Shown here: piece by piece, positions 15,411 to 24,135 of the stretch | How the letters are laid out: the number at the start of each line of letters is the position of its first letter | Position numbering within the stretch: position 1 is the first letter of the stretch | NCBI GenBank assembly: GCA_934292725.1 | Contig: CAKQXY010000004.1 | Coordinates: 62,001 to 126,000 of the forward strand | Origin: an uncultured Lachnospiraceae bacterium | Lineage (GTDB): Bacteria; Bacillota; Clostridia; Lachnospirales; Lachnospiraceae | Reading direction: 5' to 3' | Length of the DNA: 64,000 nucleotides | Translations under genes and position numbers: made by a program | Notes under the pieces: model-generated | Seen by the model: the letters and a program-made list of their open reading frames with translations, nothing else | Told to the model about the DNA's origin: nothing | Databases searched by the model: none

Positions 15411-18128
15411 TTATGCCCGATGAAATTCATTTCCCGGCATTTCTTCTATGAGCTTGCGAACACCGTCCATCGTATCTGGAAGCTCATCGCGAAGCAATTC
15501 AAGTGTAGTGATCGTGTTTAAGCCCCACTGAGCAGCGAAGTTTGTCTTGATCCACGGGATTTCCATATGTGCTTTCTTTTGGTCGTCTGTTGCGTAGCAA
15601 ACTGGTGTGAAGCCAGATTCGTCACCTATTTTAATCAATGCATTCAAAAGATTCTTCCAAACAGTTTCAGTAAGTGACTTATCTTTTGTGAGGAATGCGG
15701 CATAAGCGCCGATATCGGAAGCAAACCAAGGGAATGCAAATGGACGCTTTTCGATTAAACCATGCGTCTTTTCTTTTTTCTGCTCTGGTGTCAGATAATA
15801 AAATCCACCATAGACAGAAAGAAGCTTTTTCAATGTCTCATCACCTAGCATATCTGCTAGCTCCCACCAGACTTCTGGTCCACCCATGCAAATCTGCAAG
15901 TGCATATTTGGACTCTTCTCGTCCTCACCCTCGTAAATCAAATGGCCATTTTCTTCGTAGCGATAGGACGGACCTGATGCCAGTCCAAACGGCATCTCAC
16001 TCACATCCTTGATACCCTGACGAATCTTTTCCAGATAATACGGATCCAATGTGCGCTCATACTGCGTCATCCAGTTCGATAAAAATGACGTCCAATCCGG
16101 GCCGCTTCGGATGACAACATGAGAACCTGTCTCATCCTTTTGCTGGAAATAGGTAATATTTTTCATTGAAAGATCTGCGTCCTTTGCATCGGCCATTGCA
16201 TCACCAATACGCGCATCTCCTGTCAAATAATAGTAAACGCGGTGATGACCTGCCATGGAAACGCGCGGTTCCTTGCAGGAGCATCCCCAGTGACGTACAT
16301 TATGACGTGATCCGATACCTGCCATCGGTCCAAAGTGGTAAAAATCTACTTCTGAACAGTGACGACTCATTGCCTCTGCAACTGTAAACACATCTTCTCT
16401 TCCTGTTCGAAGAAAATAAAGCCACAGCCAATAGGTCGGAACAAGCTCTGTGTTCTGCCATGCAAAGCCGCCCATATCATAGCGCCAGCAATGACGAATC
16501 GGATCATACGTATGCATAACATCACCGTAATCAAATAGGCCATACCATTTTCTTGCCTCGATCTCATTTTTATAAAAATCAAATAGCTGATCAAGCTGAT
16601 TCTCTAAGAAGGCTTCTGACTCTGTTTTTCTTTCTGGCAGACTCCAGTAGCCAAAAGTGCGTTTTTCATGATAGTCAGCTGCTGACTCTACATAGACCGG
16701 CGGCTTATTTACACGATTCGCAAACGTATTTAATTCGTCTTCTGTTGTCAAAGATGAGCGTACCGAAAGCGTGCACTCACTTGTCACGGCAATTCCTTCT
16801 GGGCTTGCACCAAACCAAGGAAATCCTTCGTATGATGTCATCTGGTAGCTTCTCGTATCATAATGACGAAAATCAAAGCTTTTTGCCTCTGGCGAATAAA
16901 ACCATGCCGTGCATGATGCGTTGTCATCAGCAAGATTTGTCACCTCAAGACCAGACGGATATTTCTGCCAGAAATCACGAATACCAAGAAGGATGCCGCC
17001 ATTTTCACCGCATACCTCCATTGCACCATGCGCACGTCTTCCCTCTGCGGCACTAAGCACACAGCACTGTGGCTTTGTCTGCTTACCGATTCTGTAATGA
17101 TCAGCGCTGTCCTGATAAAGAAAATATCGGTTCCACACCGGAAGATCGGCTGCTGCCTTTTCGACATCACTGTCCGCCGGGTAGCCCCACATTTTGCCGT
17201 CAAGCTGATCCTGTAAGACAGATGGCTGCAAACGCGGATAAGAGCTGTTTAATAAGATCGCTGCCTCTTTAAATGGCAGCTCACCTGCAAAGCGAATATG
17301 ATGCTCATACGGACGACCCTCCAGCACAGTATCAAATCGGATGCCAAGTCCTTTTAAGAAATCAGTCTGCTCGTCTCCATCAAAGAAAAAGGTATGAACA
17401 AAGCGAATATCGCTGCTATCTTTATTGATGTACACGCGAATACAGAATTTCATTTTATTTTGATTTTGGCTATGATTTCGATAACTGCCCTCTGCCTTTA
17501 TCGTTAACGCAAGTGGACCATCTTCTTCTACTGTTATCGCTGTTATTGCTGCTTTATAGGCTCTCGTCACCTTTGTCTGACCGTTAATATCAAAATTCGT
17601 ACTATTTTCATTACTTTGTTCTTCAAGATACAGAACTGGTGATGCCTTTTTTACGCGCAGCTTTCCATTTAAGAAAATATCCTCTGCCAAAGTATCCGCC
17701 TTGTTTTTCCCTATTGGGACTTTCAAAGAAAGAACACCATTGTCTATGTACAGCCAGTTATCGTCTCTTCGGGTGATCATAGAAATTAGCATAGCTGTTT
17801 TCCCGCTGTCTTCACCTGATTTGATCTGTGCTGTCAATGAAGCCTCTTGCCCCATCTTCGATGCGTCTGCCGTGTGGGCTGCCCACTTGATACTTCCATC
17901 TGGCCACCATGCCGTGATACGAGACTGCACCGGAATGGATTCTTTATTTTCATTTTGTAATATGAAAGAATCCATCCCATCATTCTTAAAATTTGGAATT
18001 GATAATGTACCTTTTTCCCAATAGCTTCCAAATATCACATAACCAGATGCAACCCTGTTTTCTAAGCAATGCAGCTGAATCGTTTGACTCGCCTTTGTCT
18101 GCCTTGACTCCATTTGTTTTACTTCCAT
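15411..18128 (-). CDS. Exo-rhamnogalacturonan lyase-like protein (PL26 family, RIFT-barrel)
   Basis: This large protein of about 905 residues has no signal peptide, so it probably acts in the cytoplasm on imported rhamnogalacturonan oligosaccharides. The N-terminal part has the RIFT-barrel pattern ITAWWPDGSIKWAAHTAD and a beta-rich region (residues 30-400). The middle part contains WYGLFDYGDVMHTYD and the helical C-terminal part MAGIGSRHNVRHWGCSC, which resembles the alpha/alpha toroid of exo-acting PL26 lyases. I chose ATG 18128 because GAGGAAGG precedes it. It lies upstream of the GH105 pseudogene on the same strand, and the two would form consecutive steps in pectin backbone use. The family assignment is from remembered patterns, not a search. 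Confidence 0.78.
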   Translation of the reverse strand: MEVKQMESRQTKASQTIQLHCLENRVASGYVIFGSYWEKGTLSIPNFKNDGMDSFILQNENKESIPVQSRITAWWPDGSIKWAAHTADASKMGQEASLTAQIKSGEDSGKTAMLISMITRRDDNWLYIDNGVLSLKVPIGKNKADTLAEDIFLNGKLRVKKASPVLYLEEQSNENSTNFDINGQTKVTRAYKAAITAITVEEDGPLALTIKAEGSYRNHSQNQNKMKFCIRVYINKDSSDIRFVHTFFFDGDEQTDFLKGLGIRFDTVLEGRPYEHHIRFAGELPFKEAAILLNSSYPRLQPSVLQDQLDGKMWGYPADSDVEKAAADLPVWNRYFLYQDSADHYRIGKQTKPQCCVLSAAEGRRAHGAMEVCGENGGILLGIRDFWQKYPSGLEVTNLADDNASCTAWFYSPEAKSFDFRHYDTRSYQMTSYEGFPWFGASPEGIAVTSECTLSVRSSLTTEDELNTFANRVNKPPVYVESAADYHEKRTFGYWSLPERKTESEAFLENQLDQLFDFYKNEIEARKWYGLFDYGDVMHTYDPIRHCWRYDMGGFAWQNTELVPTYWLWLYFLRTGREDVFTVAEAMSRHCSEVDFYHFGPMAGIGSRHNVRHWGCSCKEPRVSMAGHHRVYYYLTGDARIGDAMADAKDADLSMKNITYFQQKDETGSHVVIRSGPDWTSFLSNWMTQYERTLDPYYLEKIRQGIKDVSEMPFGLASGPSYRYEENGHLIYEGEDEKSPNMHLQICMGGPEVWWELADMLGDETLKKLLSVYGGFYYLTPEQKKEKTHGLIEKRPFAFPWFASDIGAYAAFLTKDKSLTETVWKNLLNALIKIGDESGFTPVCYATDDQKKAHMEIPWIKTNFAAQWGLNTITTLELLRDELPDTMDGVRKLIEEMPGNEFHRA

Positions 18129-18181
18129 AATGTTTCCTTCCTCTCTGAATAGGTAGTGGTAAAACATTCTAATTAAATTTT

Positions 18182-18445
18182 TTACTTATCACTGTAATGA
18201 TATCGACAAGCCAATATATAAACATTATTTTCATCAATTTTGTAAATCAGCCTATCCTTATCGTTAATGCGTCTGCTCCAATACCCAGCAAGATTTCCAC
18301 TCAGCGCTTCCGGCTTTCCGATTCCTTCATTTCCATTTCGGCAAATATCTTCTATCAACTTATTAATCTTCTTTAACGTTTTTCGATCTTCTGTCTCCCA
18401 AAATGTATAATCCGCCCAACCATTTTCTGTAAAAACTTTATTCAT
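18182..18445 (-). CDS. yoeB: Txe/YoeB-family mRNA interferase toxin
   Basis: This 87-residue RelE-fold toxin would cut mRNA on the ribosome. The family pattern is clear: WADYTFWETEDRKTLKKIN at the N-terminus, KPEALSGNLAGYWSRRIN in the middle, and RLIYKIDENNVYILACRYHY at the C-terminus, which holds the catalytic Arg/His/Tyr residues. A longer frame exists upstream, but the ATG at 18445 gives the normal length and overlaps the end of the antitoxin gene by 8 bases, the usual coupling. Confidence 0.9.
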   Translation of the reverse strand: MNKVFTENGWADYTFWETEDRKTLKKINKLIEDICRNGNEGIGKPEALSGNLAGYWSRRINDKDRLIYKIDENNVYILACRYHYSDK

Positions 18446-18701
18446 CCTCCACCTCAATAAGCTCATGTGTAGCACAATGTCCATTTTCCAACTGTGCCTT
18501 AGACTCCATTAACCAGTCATAATTCGCCTTGTTTCCCATTACATACACATTTTCCATGAGATTATTGTAGGTTTCTTCTGACAGGATGACAACATTTTTA
18601 TTATTCTTTCTCGTAACAATCATGGTTTCATAATCATCTGTGACCTGATCCATGTAGCGTTTCATGTTATCTCTCAAATTTGTATAATTAACTGCTAACA
18701 T
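18438..18701 (-). CDS. yefM: YefM/Phd-family antitoxin
   Basis: This 87-residue antitoxin binds the YoeB-like toxin encoded just downstream and represses the operon. MLAVNYTNLRDNMKRYMDQV and MIVTRKNNKNVVILSEETYN are typical of the YefM DNA-binding domain, and the acidic C-terminus ending EVEDE would cover the toxin. I chose ATG 18701 because AAGGAG sits nine bases upstream; the frame itself runs open to 18809. A promoter and a GTACAG-N4-CTGTAC palindrome lie directly upstream. Confidence 0.9.
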   Translation of the reverse strand: MLAVNYTNLRDNMKRYMDQVTDDYETMIVTRKNNKNVVILSEETYNNLMENVYVMGNKANYDWLMESKAQLENGHCATHELIEVEDE

Positions 18702-18728
18702 ATGATTCATCTCCTTCCGGCTTATTGC

Positions 18729-18788
18729 GTACAGTTTTCTGTACCTATTCTTATAGTATATTATATAGTGTGTAAAGCGATTCGTCAA
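18729..18788 (-). promoter_or_regulatory. Promoter and YefM-like operator of the toxin-antitoxin operon
   Basis: On the minus strand TTGACG (18783-18788) and TATAAT (18760-18765) are 17 bases apart. Downstream of the start site lies the perfect inverted repeat GTACAG-TTTT-CTGTAC (18729-18744). Known YefM operators are built on TGTACA hexamers, so this palindrome is a good autoregulation site. Confidence 0.7.
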
Positions 18789-18841
18789 TTCTTTTGCTGT
18801 AATCCGCAAGACAATATCATAGCCTAATTAGCTGCACAAAA

Positions 18842-18875
18842 AACGGGCATACCATTCCCACATGAAAAGGAATGA
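18842..18875. terminator. Terminator downstream of the beta-helix gene
   Basis: A 17-base stem (AACGGGCATACCATTCC with GGAATGATATGCCTGTT, allowing a few mismatches) is followed by U-runs on both strands. It lies 22 bases after the stop of the beta-helix gene and upstream of the toxin-antitoxin promoter. Confidence 0.85.
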
Positions 18876-18897
18876 TATGCCTGTTAAAAAATGTTAG

Positions 18898-20517
18898 TTA
18901 ATTAGATTCTGTCTCATAGCCGCCCAGTTCCTCTGGTCTTTCAACCTCATAATCTGCCCACGCTGCTGTCTTTGACGCTCCAGACAGATCAGCAGTCTCT
19001 TCGTAGCTTGCAACTGTGATGGTATATTCACTTGTGCCTTCTACATAGACAGTTCCATCTGTTCCCACTACTGAAACGGTATTTCCGTCTGCATCGGTGA
19101 TGGTGCCCTCGCTATAAAGATTTGTCAGTGTACTGTCGCCGTCTACTACCCATGTGGAATCTTCGCTCAGATACAGATTACAATAGCCGTCGCCGCCTTC
19201 TCCTGCATAGCTTTCATCATCAACAATAGCACCTGTCAGTGTACTGCCATTTGTCATATAAAAATCCAGATCGCTGATGCTGTCCCAGATAACATCACCT
19301 TCCATGTCTTGATCATCTGCTGTAAAGATACAATCAGAGCCGTTTTCACCGCTTGATCCCCAGCCACGTGCATTGTCATTGCCAGTACATCTTAAGAAGA
19401 ATTCGCTGTCATCCGCATAGGTAATATCGACATCGGAAAGAAGAATATCACACTCGGTATTGGTCGTATAAATCAGGCCGCCGTTTTCAGAAGTAACACT
19501 TCCGCCAACGAGCTGCATCGTGCTATTTCCAATCTCAGAATCACCAGACATACTCTGGTAAACGATGAAGGTCCAAGTTGTGTCGTTCTGGTCAAGATCC
19601 TGCATGTTTCCGGTAATGTCACAGTCAAACAGATGAAGAGAGTTTAGACCTTCGATGCAAACTGCCTCAGAACCATTTGCGGTAAGTGTTGCATCGTTTA
19701 CTGCAATGTTTGCGGTGCAGTAAACAGCCGGAGAACCTGTTCCATTACTGGTATAGCTTCCGCCATCTACTACCATTGTTCCGCCGCCGCGGTCACTGCG
19801 GATTGCCGCTGAAGATTCACCGTCAGTCTCTGCTGTTACATCCCATGCGTAAAGTGTTCCGCCGCCTGCTGCGTGGATACCGCCTGAGGTATCCTGTTTT
19901 GTGGTAATAGTAGAATCTGCGATATAAACAGTTCCATCGCCATAAGCAAATACGCCAGCACCGCCCTTTGCGTCAGTTGTGATCGCTGCATTGTCAATGT
20001 AAGTCGTTCCATCAGTTGTCAGAAGTGCTGCACCCACACCATAAAAGCTAGAATTGTCACCGCCGGTACTGTCCTCTGAAGTACGGTCAATCGTACTGTC
20101 CTTTAATGTTACGGCTGCACCATTTGAAACAAGTACTGCATTCTCATCAGTTCCCGTAGATGTATAGTTCTCACCTTCAGTAGCAGTATCTTCTGTGTAT
20201 TCAGTTACAGCATCGTAGCTGTCCACTCCCTGTGATCCGCCAGGACCTCCCTGTCCGCCTCCCGGCTGACCGTCTGGCTTCTCTCCGTCTGGCTTATCTC
20301 CATCTGGCTTTTCCGGCGGCTCACCGTCTGGCTTTTCGCCCTGCTGTCCATCTGCTCCAAAAGGTGCCTCACCATCCGGCTTTTCTGGCGGCTGTTCATT
20401 CGTGCTCTGTGATTCCTGTTTAGTTTCACTTGTTGTCGTTGATGCATAAGCAGGGATTCCTGTCATCATTAAGGAGCAAGCCATAAGTTCATATGCAAAT
20501 ATTCTTCTTTTTCTCAT
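18898..20517 (-). CDS. Secreted right-handed beta-helix protein with Pro/Lys/Asp/Gly-rich linker
   Basis: The 539-residue protein starts with a signal peptide (MRKRRIF, a hydrophobic core, then AYAS). Residues 40-95 are a low-complexity linker with repeated PPEKPDGE and EKPDG units and a Gly-rich end. The rest, to about residue 500, has repeating short beta strands rich in Thr, Asp, Gly and Asn, for example ALLTTDGTTYIDNAAITT and STITTKQDTSGGIHAAGGGT, as in parallel beta-helix proteins. No LPXTG sorting signal, dockerin or obvious catalytic motif is visible. A surface adhesin or carbohydrate-binding role is possible, but the function is unknown. Confidence 0.75.
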   Translation of the reverse strand: MRKRRIFAYELMACSLMMTGIPAYASTTTSETKQESQSTNEQPPEKPDGEAPFGADGQQGEKPDGEPPEKPDGDKPDGEKPDGQPGGGQGGPGGSQGVDSYDAVTEYTEDTATEGENYTSTGTDENAVLVSNGAAVTLKDSTIDRTSEDSTGGDNSSFYGVGAALLTTDGTTYIDNAAITTDAKGGAGVFAYGDGTVYIADSTITTKQDTSGGIHAAGGGTLYAWDVTAETDGESSAAIRSDRGGGTMVVDGGSYTSNGTGSPAVYCTANIAVNDATLTANGSEAVCIEGLNSLHLFDCDITGNMQDLDQNDTTWTFIVYQSMSGDSEIGNSTMQLVGGSVTSENGGLIYTTNTECDILLSDVDITYADDSEFFLRCTGNDNARGWGSSGENGSDCIFTADDQDMEGDVIWDSISDLDFYMTNGSTLTGAIVDDESYAGEGGDGYCNLYLSEDSTWVVDGDSTLTNLYSEGTITDADGNTVSVVGTDGTVYVEGTSEYTITVASYEETADLSGASKTAAWADYEVERPEELGGYETESN

Positions 20518-20670
20518 AATAGTTACCTCACTTTTCAGCTTATTTTGATTAAGAACTTCTTTTGTTCTTATGGCTCTTATTATACTCGGCTATGTGGTAA
20601 AACCTTGTCTGTTATGTGACAGGCATCTGAAAAGTGTTTAACGAATTAGTGTCTACAAACAATAAAAAAT

Positions 20671-20695
20671 AAGGCAGACCGTTTTGATCTGCCCT
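20671..20695 (-). terminator. Terminator of the metE-like/lysR/alcohol dehydrogenase operon
   Basis: On the minus strand an AGGGCAGATC stem pairs with GGTCTGCCT (one mismatch) over a short loop and is followed by TTATTTTTTATTG. It lies 30 bases after the dehydrogenase stop codon. Confidence 0.8.
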
Positions 20696-20724
20696 ATCAT
20701 TTGTCTATTCTTTTTTTAAAATTC

Positions 20725-21927
20725 TTATCTTGAGTACAGCGGAATGCTCTTATCATTTGCCATGCGATAAATTTCTGCTGCCTCTGATGCTCCAATCTTT
20801 CTCATCACACCGACCGTGCGCTTTCCATAAAAGCTGCATTTGTCTGCCATCTCTTTGATCTGTTCCTCGGTTGCATGGATGCCAAGTTCACACAGGCTTG
20901 TCGGCATACCTACACTTCGATAGTAGCTTTCCATTGCCTCAATACCTGCTACTGCTGCCTTTTCATCATCAGTTTCCTGAATATCAAAAATATTTCTGGC
21001 AAATTTTGCAAAGCGCTCTGGACGTGCCTTGTAGACATAACGTGCCCAGCTTCCCCACACTGCTGCAAGTCCTGCTCCGTGTGCCACATCAAACATACCG
21101 CCTATCTCATGCTCTAGCTGGTGGCAAGCCCAGTCACCTCCATCTGTTCCACATCCAGTCAGGCCATTATGTGAAAGACTAGATGCCCACATCACTTCTG
21201 CACGTGATTCGTAGCAGTCTGGGTGCTCCTTTAAAATCTTAGAGTGCTTCATTACAGTCTTTATTAGTGCCTCACTGATGCCATCAGTCAACTCCATATC
21301 CTCGCTCATGTTAAAATAGCGTTCCATAGTGTGCATCATAATATCGGTACATCCGCACTGTGTCTGATAATCTGGCAATGTGTATGTCAGTTCAGGATTC
21401 ATCACAGCAAAACGACAGCGGCAAAGATCAGTATTGCAGCCACGCTTTAAGCCTCCATCCTCATTTGTGATAACTGAAGAGTTGCTCATCTCGCTGCCCG
21501 CAGCCGCAATGGTCAATACTGCACCAATCGGAAGACATGCGGTCGGCACACGCTTTTTTGCGTAGAAATCCCACACATCACCCTCATTGGCAACACCGTA
21601 TCCAATCGCCTTTGCTGAGTCAATGACGCTTCCGCCGCCAACTGCCAGAATAAAATCAATCTTCTTTTCCTTGCACAGTGCAATGCCCTCTCTTACCTTT
21701 GACAGACGTGGATTTGGAACAACCCCTCCAAGTGTCTCATAGGCAATGCCTTCTTCTTTCAATGACTGGCACACACGATCAAGCAAACCAGAAGCAATTG
21801 CGCTCTTTCCTCCAAAATGAACAAGTACGCTTGATGCACCCTGCTCCTTTACGAGACGTCCCGTCTCTTTTTCTGTATCTTTTCCAAATACAACCTTTGT
21901 CGGTGCATAATAATTAAAATTATTCAT
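20725..21927 (-). CDS. Iron-containing alcohol dehydrogenase (butanol dehydrogenase-like)
   Basis: This 400-residue group III NAD(P)H-dependent alcohol dehydrogenase reduces aldehydes to alcohols. MNNFNYYAPTKVVFGKDTE is the typical N-terminus, ILAVGGGSVIDSAKAI is the nucleotide-binding segment, and the metal-binding region CHQLEHEIGGMFDVAHGAGL carries the conserved histidines. A TTG nine codons upstream is possible, but ATG 21927 gives the family start. It lies 30 bases after lysR and ends at a terminator. The substrate could be butyraldehyde or lactaldehyde; I cannot tell. Confidence 0.9.
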   Translation of the reverse strand: MNNFNYYAPTKVVFGKDTEKETGRLVKEQGASSVLVHFGGKSAIASGLLDRVCQSLKEEGIAYETLGGVVPNPRLSKVREGIALCKEKKIDFILAVGGGSVIDSAKAIGYGVANEGDVWDFYAKKRVPTACLPIGAVLTIAAAGSEMSNSSVITNEDGGLKRGCNTDLCRCRFAVMNPELTYTLPDYQTQCGCTDIMMHTMERYFNMSEDMELTDGISEALIKTVMKHSKILKEHPDCYESRAEVMWASSLSHNGLTGCGTDGGDWACHQLEHEIGGMFDVAHGAGLAAVWGSWARYVYKARPERFAKFARNIFDIQETDDEKAAVAGIEAMESYYRSVGMPTSLCELGIHATEEQIKEMADKCSFYGKRTVGVMRKIGASEAAEIYRMANDKSIPLYSR

Positions 21928-21957
21928 AATATTCTTTTTTCCTGCCTTTCTCAATGC

Positions 21958-22887
21958 CTATTCGACCTCGACTTCGACACTCTGCTGCTGATCTCCATAT
22001 TGCTTAAGTGCCTCTATGTATGCACTTGCTAATCTTCCTAGTACTGCCCGTTTATGACAAATATAGCCAATCTGCATCAAACCCTGTTCCTTTAATGGAA
22101 CTGCTATAATATTTTTTCCATTTAAGTTTTCATCAATCACACCACTGCAAACCGTGTAACCATTTAGTCCAATCAAAAGATTAAATAAGGTTGCACGGTC
22201 ACGCACACGAATATTTTTTTTGCGCAATACACGGCTGTAGCGCTCTTCCGCGTAATAAAATGAATTATGCTCTCCCTGTTCAAATGACAAATACGGATAT
22301 GGCTCAAGATCATCCCAGTCTACTGTCTTTTTTGCGGCAAGCGGATGCTCACTGCTGATAAAAACATGTGGCTTGGCATCAAAAAGCGGAGTGAAAATCA
22401 ACTCCTTCTCACGAAGCGTCTTCGTGATCACACTCTGGTTTTCCTCATCCAGATAAAGGATGCCAAGCTCACTTTTCATGAGTGCAACATCCTCAATGAT
22501 CTCGTAAGTCTGCGTCTCGCGAAGATTAAAGTCGTATTCTTCACCCGCATATTTTTTAATAAGCTCAACAAATGCATTTACCGCAAACGAGTAATGCTGC
22601 GTGGAGACACAAAAATTTCGCCCCCACTGTCGCTCATTTGTGTACTTTTCTTTGAGCAGCTCTGTCTGCTCCAATATCTGCCTTGCGTATCCAAGAAAGA
22701 CCTCTCCCTCCTTAGATACTGCCACGCCTCTGTTGGAACGAATAAAAATCGTCAGATTCATCTCCTTTTCCAACTCCCGAATTGCAGTTGTCAGACTAGG
22801 CTGTGTGATGTAGAGCCGCTCAGCCGCCTCTGTGATTGTTCCCACAGAAGCGACGGTGACGGCATATTGCAGCTGTTGTAATGTCAT
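21958..22887 (-). CDS. LysR-family transcriptional regulator
   Basis: This protein of about 309 residues has an N-terminal winged helix (MTLQQLQYAVTVASVGTITEAA, then LYITQPSLTTAIRELEKEM) and a periplasmic-binding-like effector domain (FTPLFDAKPHVFISSEHPLA). ATG 22887 has GGAGGAG upstream, which decides the start over an extension to 22980. It sits between the metE-like gene and the dehydrogenase, all on one strand with 30-40 base gaps. A TGATA-N4-TATCA palindrome upstream of the metE-like gene is a good candidate site for it. The effector is not known; a methionine-related ligand would fit the context. Confidence 0.93.
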   Translation of the reverse strand: MTLQQLQYAVTVASVGTITEAAERLYITQPSLTTAIRELEKEMNLTIFIRSNRGVAVSKEGEVFLGYARQILEQTELLKEKYTNERQWGRNFCVSTQHYSFAVNAFVELIKKYAGEEYDFNLRETQTYEIIEDVALMKSELGILYLDEENQSVITKTLREKELIFTPLFDAKPHVFISSEHPLAAKKTVDWDDLEPYPYLSFEQGEHNSFYYAEERYSRVLRKKNIRVRDRATLFNLLIGLNGYTVCSGVIDENLNGKNIIAVPLKEQGLMQIGYICHKRAVLGRLASAYIEALKQYGDQQQSVEVEVE

Positions 22888-22925
22888 GGCTCCTCCAGAA
22901 TAAAATGAAAAGACCATTTCTAATT

Positions 22926-24038
22926 TTATTTGCCCCAGACTTCCTCTGCAATCTCCTTTACAAGTGCAAGCTTTGCCCACTGCTGCTTTTCGGTCAGCTT
23001 ATTGCCGATCTCGCAGGATGCAAATCCACACTGTGGGCTTAAGTACAGACGATCAAGCGGCACATACTTTGCTGCCTCATGAATACGTGCGATTACAGCC
23101 TGCTTGTCTTCTAACTTAGGAGACTTTGTTGTGATCAGACCAAGTACCACCTTCTTGTCACCAGATACTGCCTTTAAGCATTCAAATCCACCAGAACGCG
23201 CATCATCAAATTCCAGATAATAAGCATTTACATTTTCTTTTGCGAAAAGTGTCTCTGCTACGCTGTCGTAAGCACCACTGCTTGCATAGGTGGAATGGAA
23301 GTTTCCTCTGCACACATGCGTGTTGATGATAAGATCAGCCGGTGCGCCCTCGATTGCCTTGTTGTTGATTTCAAGAAGCTGCTTTTTTATGTTTTCAAGG
23401 CCAGCCTTTGTAGTGCCAAACAGTGCCGGTGCATTCGGGTCTACAACCATACCCCAAGAGCAGTCATCGAGCTGAAGGTTGCGGCATCCTGCTGCGTATA
23501 CTTCCTGAATGAAGGCACGATAGCCCTGTGCGATATCCTCTGCTACCTGCTCTGGTGTCTCATAATACTTTGAAGTATTCTCCCATGCAAATGGCATGAT
23601 CATCTGCTCCAAGAACTGTGCTGGTGCCGGAATAGTCAGCTTTGCTACGGTGTTCTCATCCTCAAACTGCTTTACAAATGCAAAGTGCTGAACAAATGCA
23701 TGACCACTCTTATAAGAAACCTTTCCAGTCAGATAAGTATCATCGATCATCGCAGCCTCACCGTGGAATGGAAGGCCGGTCTTTGTCTTAGAATGACCTA
23801 CACCTTCAAACTCCCACATAAAGTCTAAATGCCATGTTGCACGGCGAAACTCGCCATCGGTGATGCCATGATAGCCAGCTGCCTTCTGCTTCGCAATCAG
23901 ATCTTCGATACAAGCGTCCTCTACCTTTGTCAGTTCTTCCTTGGAGATTGTTCCTGCCTCAAACTGCTTTCTTGCCTCCTTTAAAGAAAGTGGACGTAAA
24001 AAGCTTCCTACAAAATCATAACGAAATGGTGTTTTCAT
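22926..24038 (-). CDS. MetE C-terminal-domain-like methyltransferase (YxjG/YxjH type, cobalamin-independent)
   Basis: At 370 residues this matches the catalytic (C-terminal) half of cobalamin-independent methionine synthase. DFVGSFLRPLSLKEARK is the typical start, and HGITDGEFRRATWHLDFMWE follows. The zinc ligands appear in INTHVCRGNFHSTY, YLEFDD and LSPQCGFASCEIG. YxjG/YxjH-type enzymes methylate homocysteine or handle related thiol substrates. ATG 24038 has AGGAGG upstream, which argues against the longer frame to 24131. It is the first gene of a likely operon with lysR and the alcohol dehydrogenase. The organism also makes the cobalamin nucleotide loop, so it may have both types of methionine synthase. 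Confidence 0.88.
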   Translation of the reverse strand: MKTPFRYDFVGSFLRPLSLKEARKQFEAGTISKEELTKVEDACIEDLIAKQKAAGYHGITDGEFRRATWHLDFMWEFEGVGHSKTKTGLPFHGEAAMIDDTYLTGKVSYKSGHAFVQHFAFVKQFEDENTVAKLTIPAPAQFLEQMIMPFAWENTSKYYETPEQVAEDIAQGYRAFIQEVYAAGCRNLQLDDCSWGMVVDPNAPALFGTTKAGLENIKKQLLEINNKAIEGAPADLIINTHVCRGNFHSTYASSGAYDSVAETLFAKENVNAYYLEFDDARSGGFECLKAVSGDKKVVLGLITTKSPKLEDKQAVIARIHEAAKYVPLDRLYLSPQCGFASCEIGNKLTEKQQWAKLALVKEIAEEVWGK

Positions 24039-24068
24039 AATATTTTCCTCCTGTATAACCCTCTTGGT

Positions 24069-24082
24069 TGATAGCGTTATCA
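24069..24082. promoter_or_regulatory. Palindromic LysR-type operator candidate
   Basis: TGATAGCGTTATCA is a perfect TGATA-N4-TATCA palindrome of the T-N11-A class used by LysR regulators. It overlaps a possible minus-strand -10 (TATGAT) and lies about 30 bases upstream of the metE-like start. Confidence 0.6.
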
Positions 24083-24135
24083 TACAGGATTTTTCGATAT
24101 TTGTATAATACCTTAATTCTTTGTTTTCCATAGTT

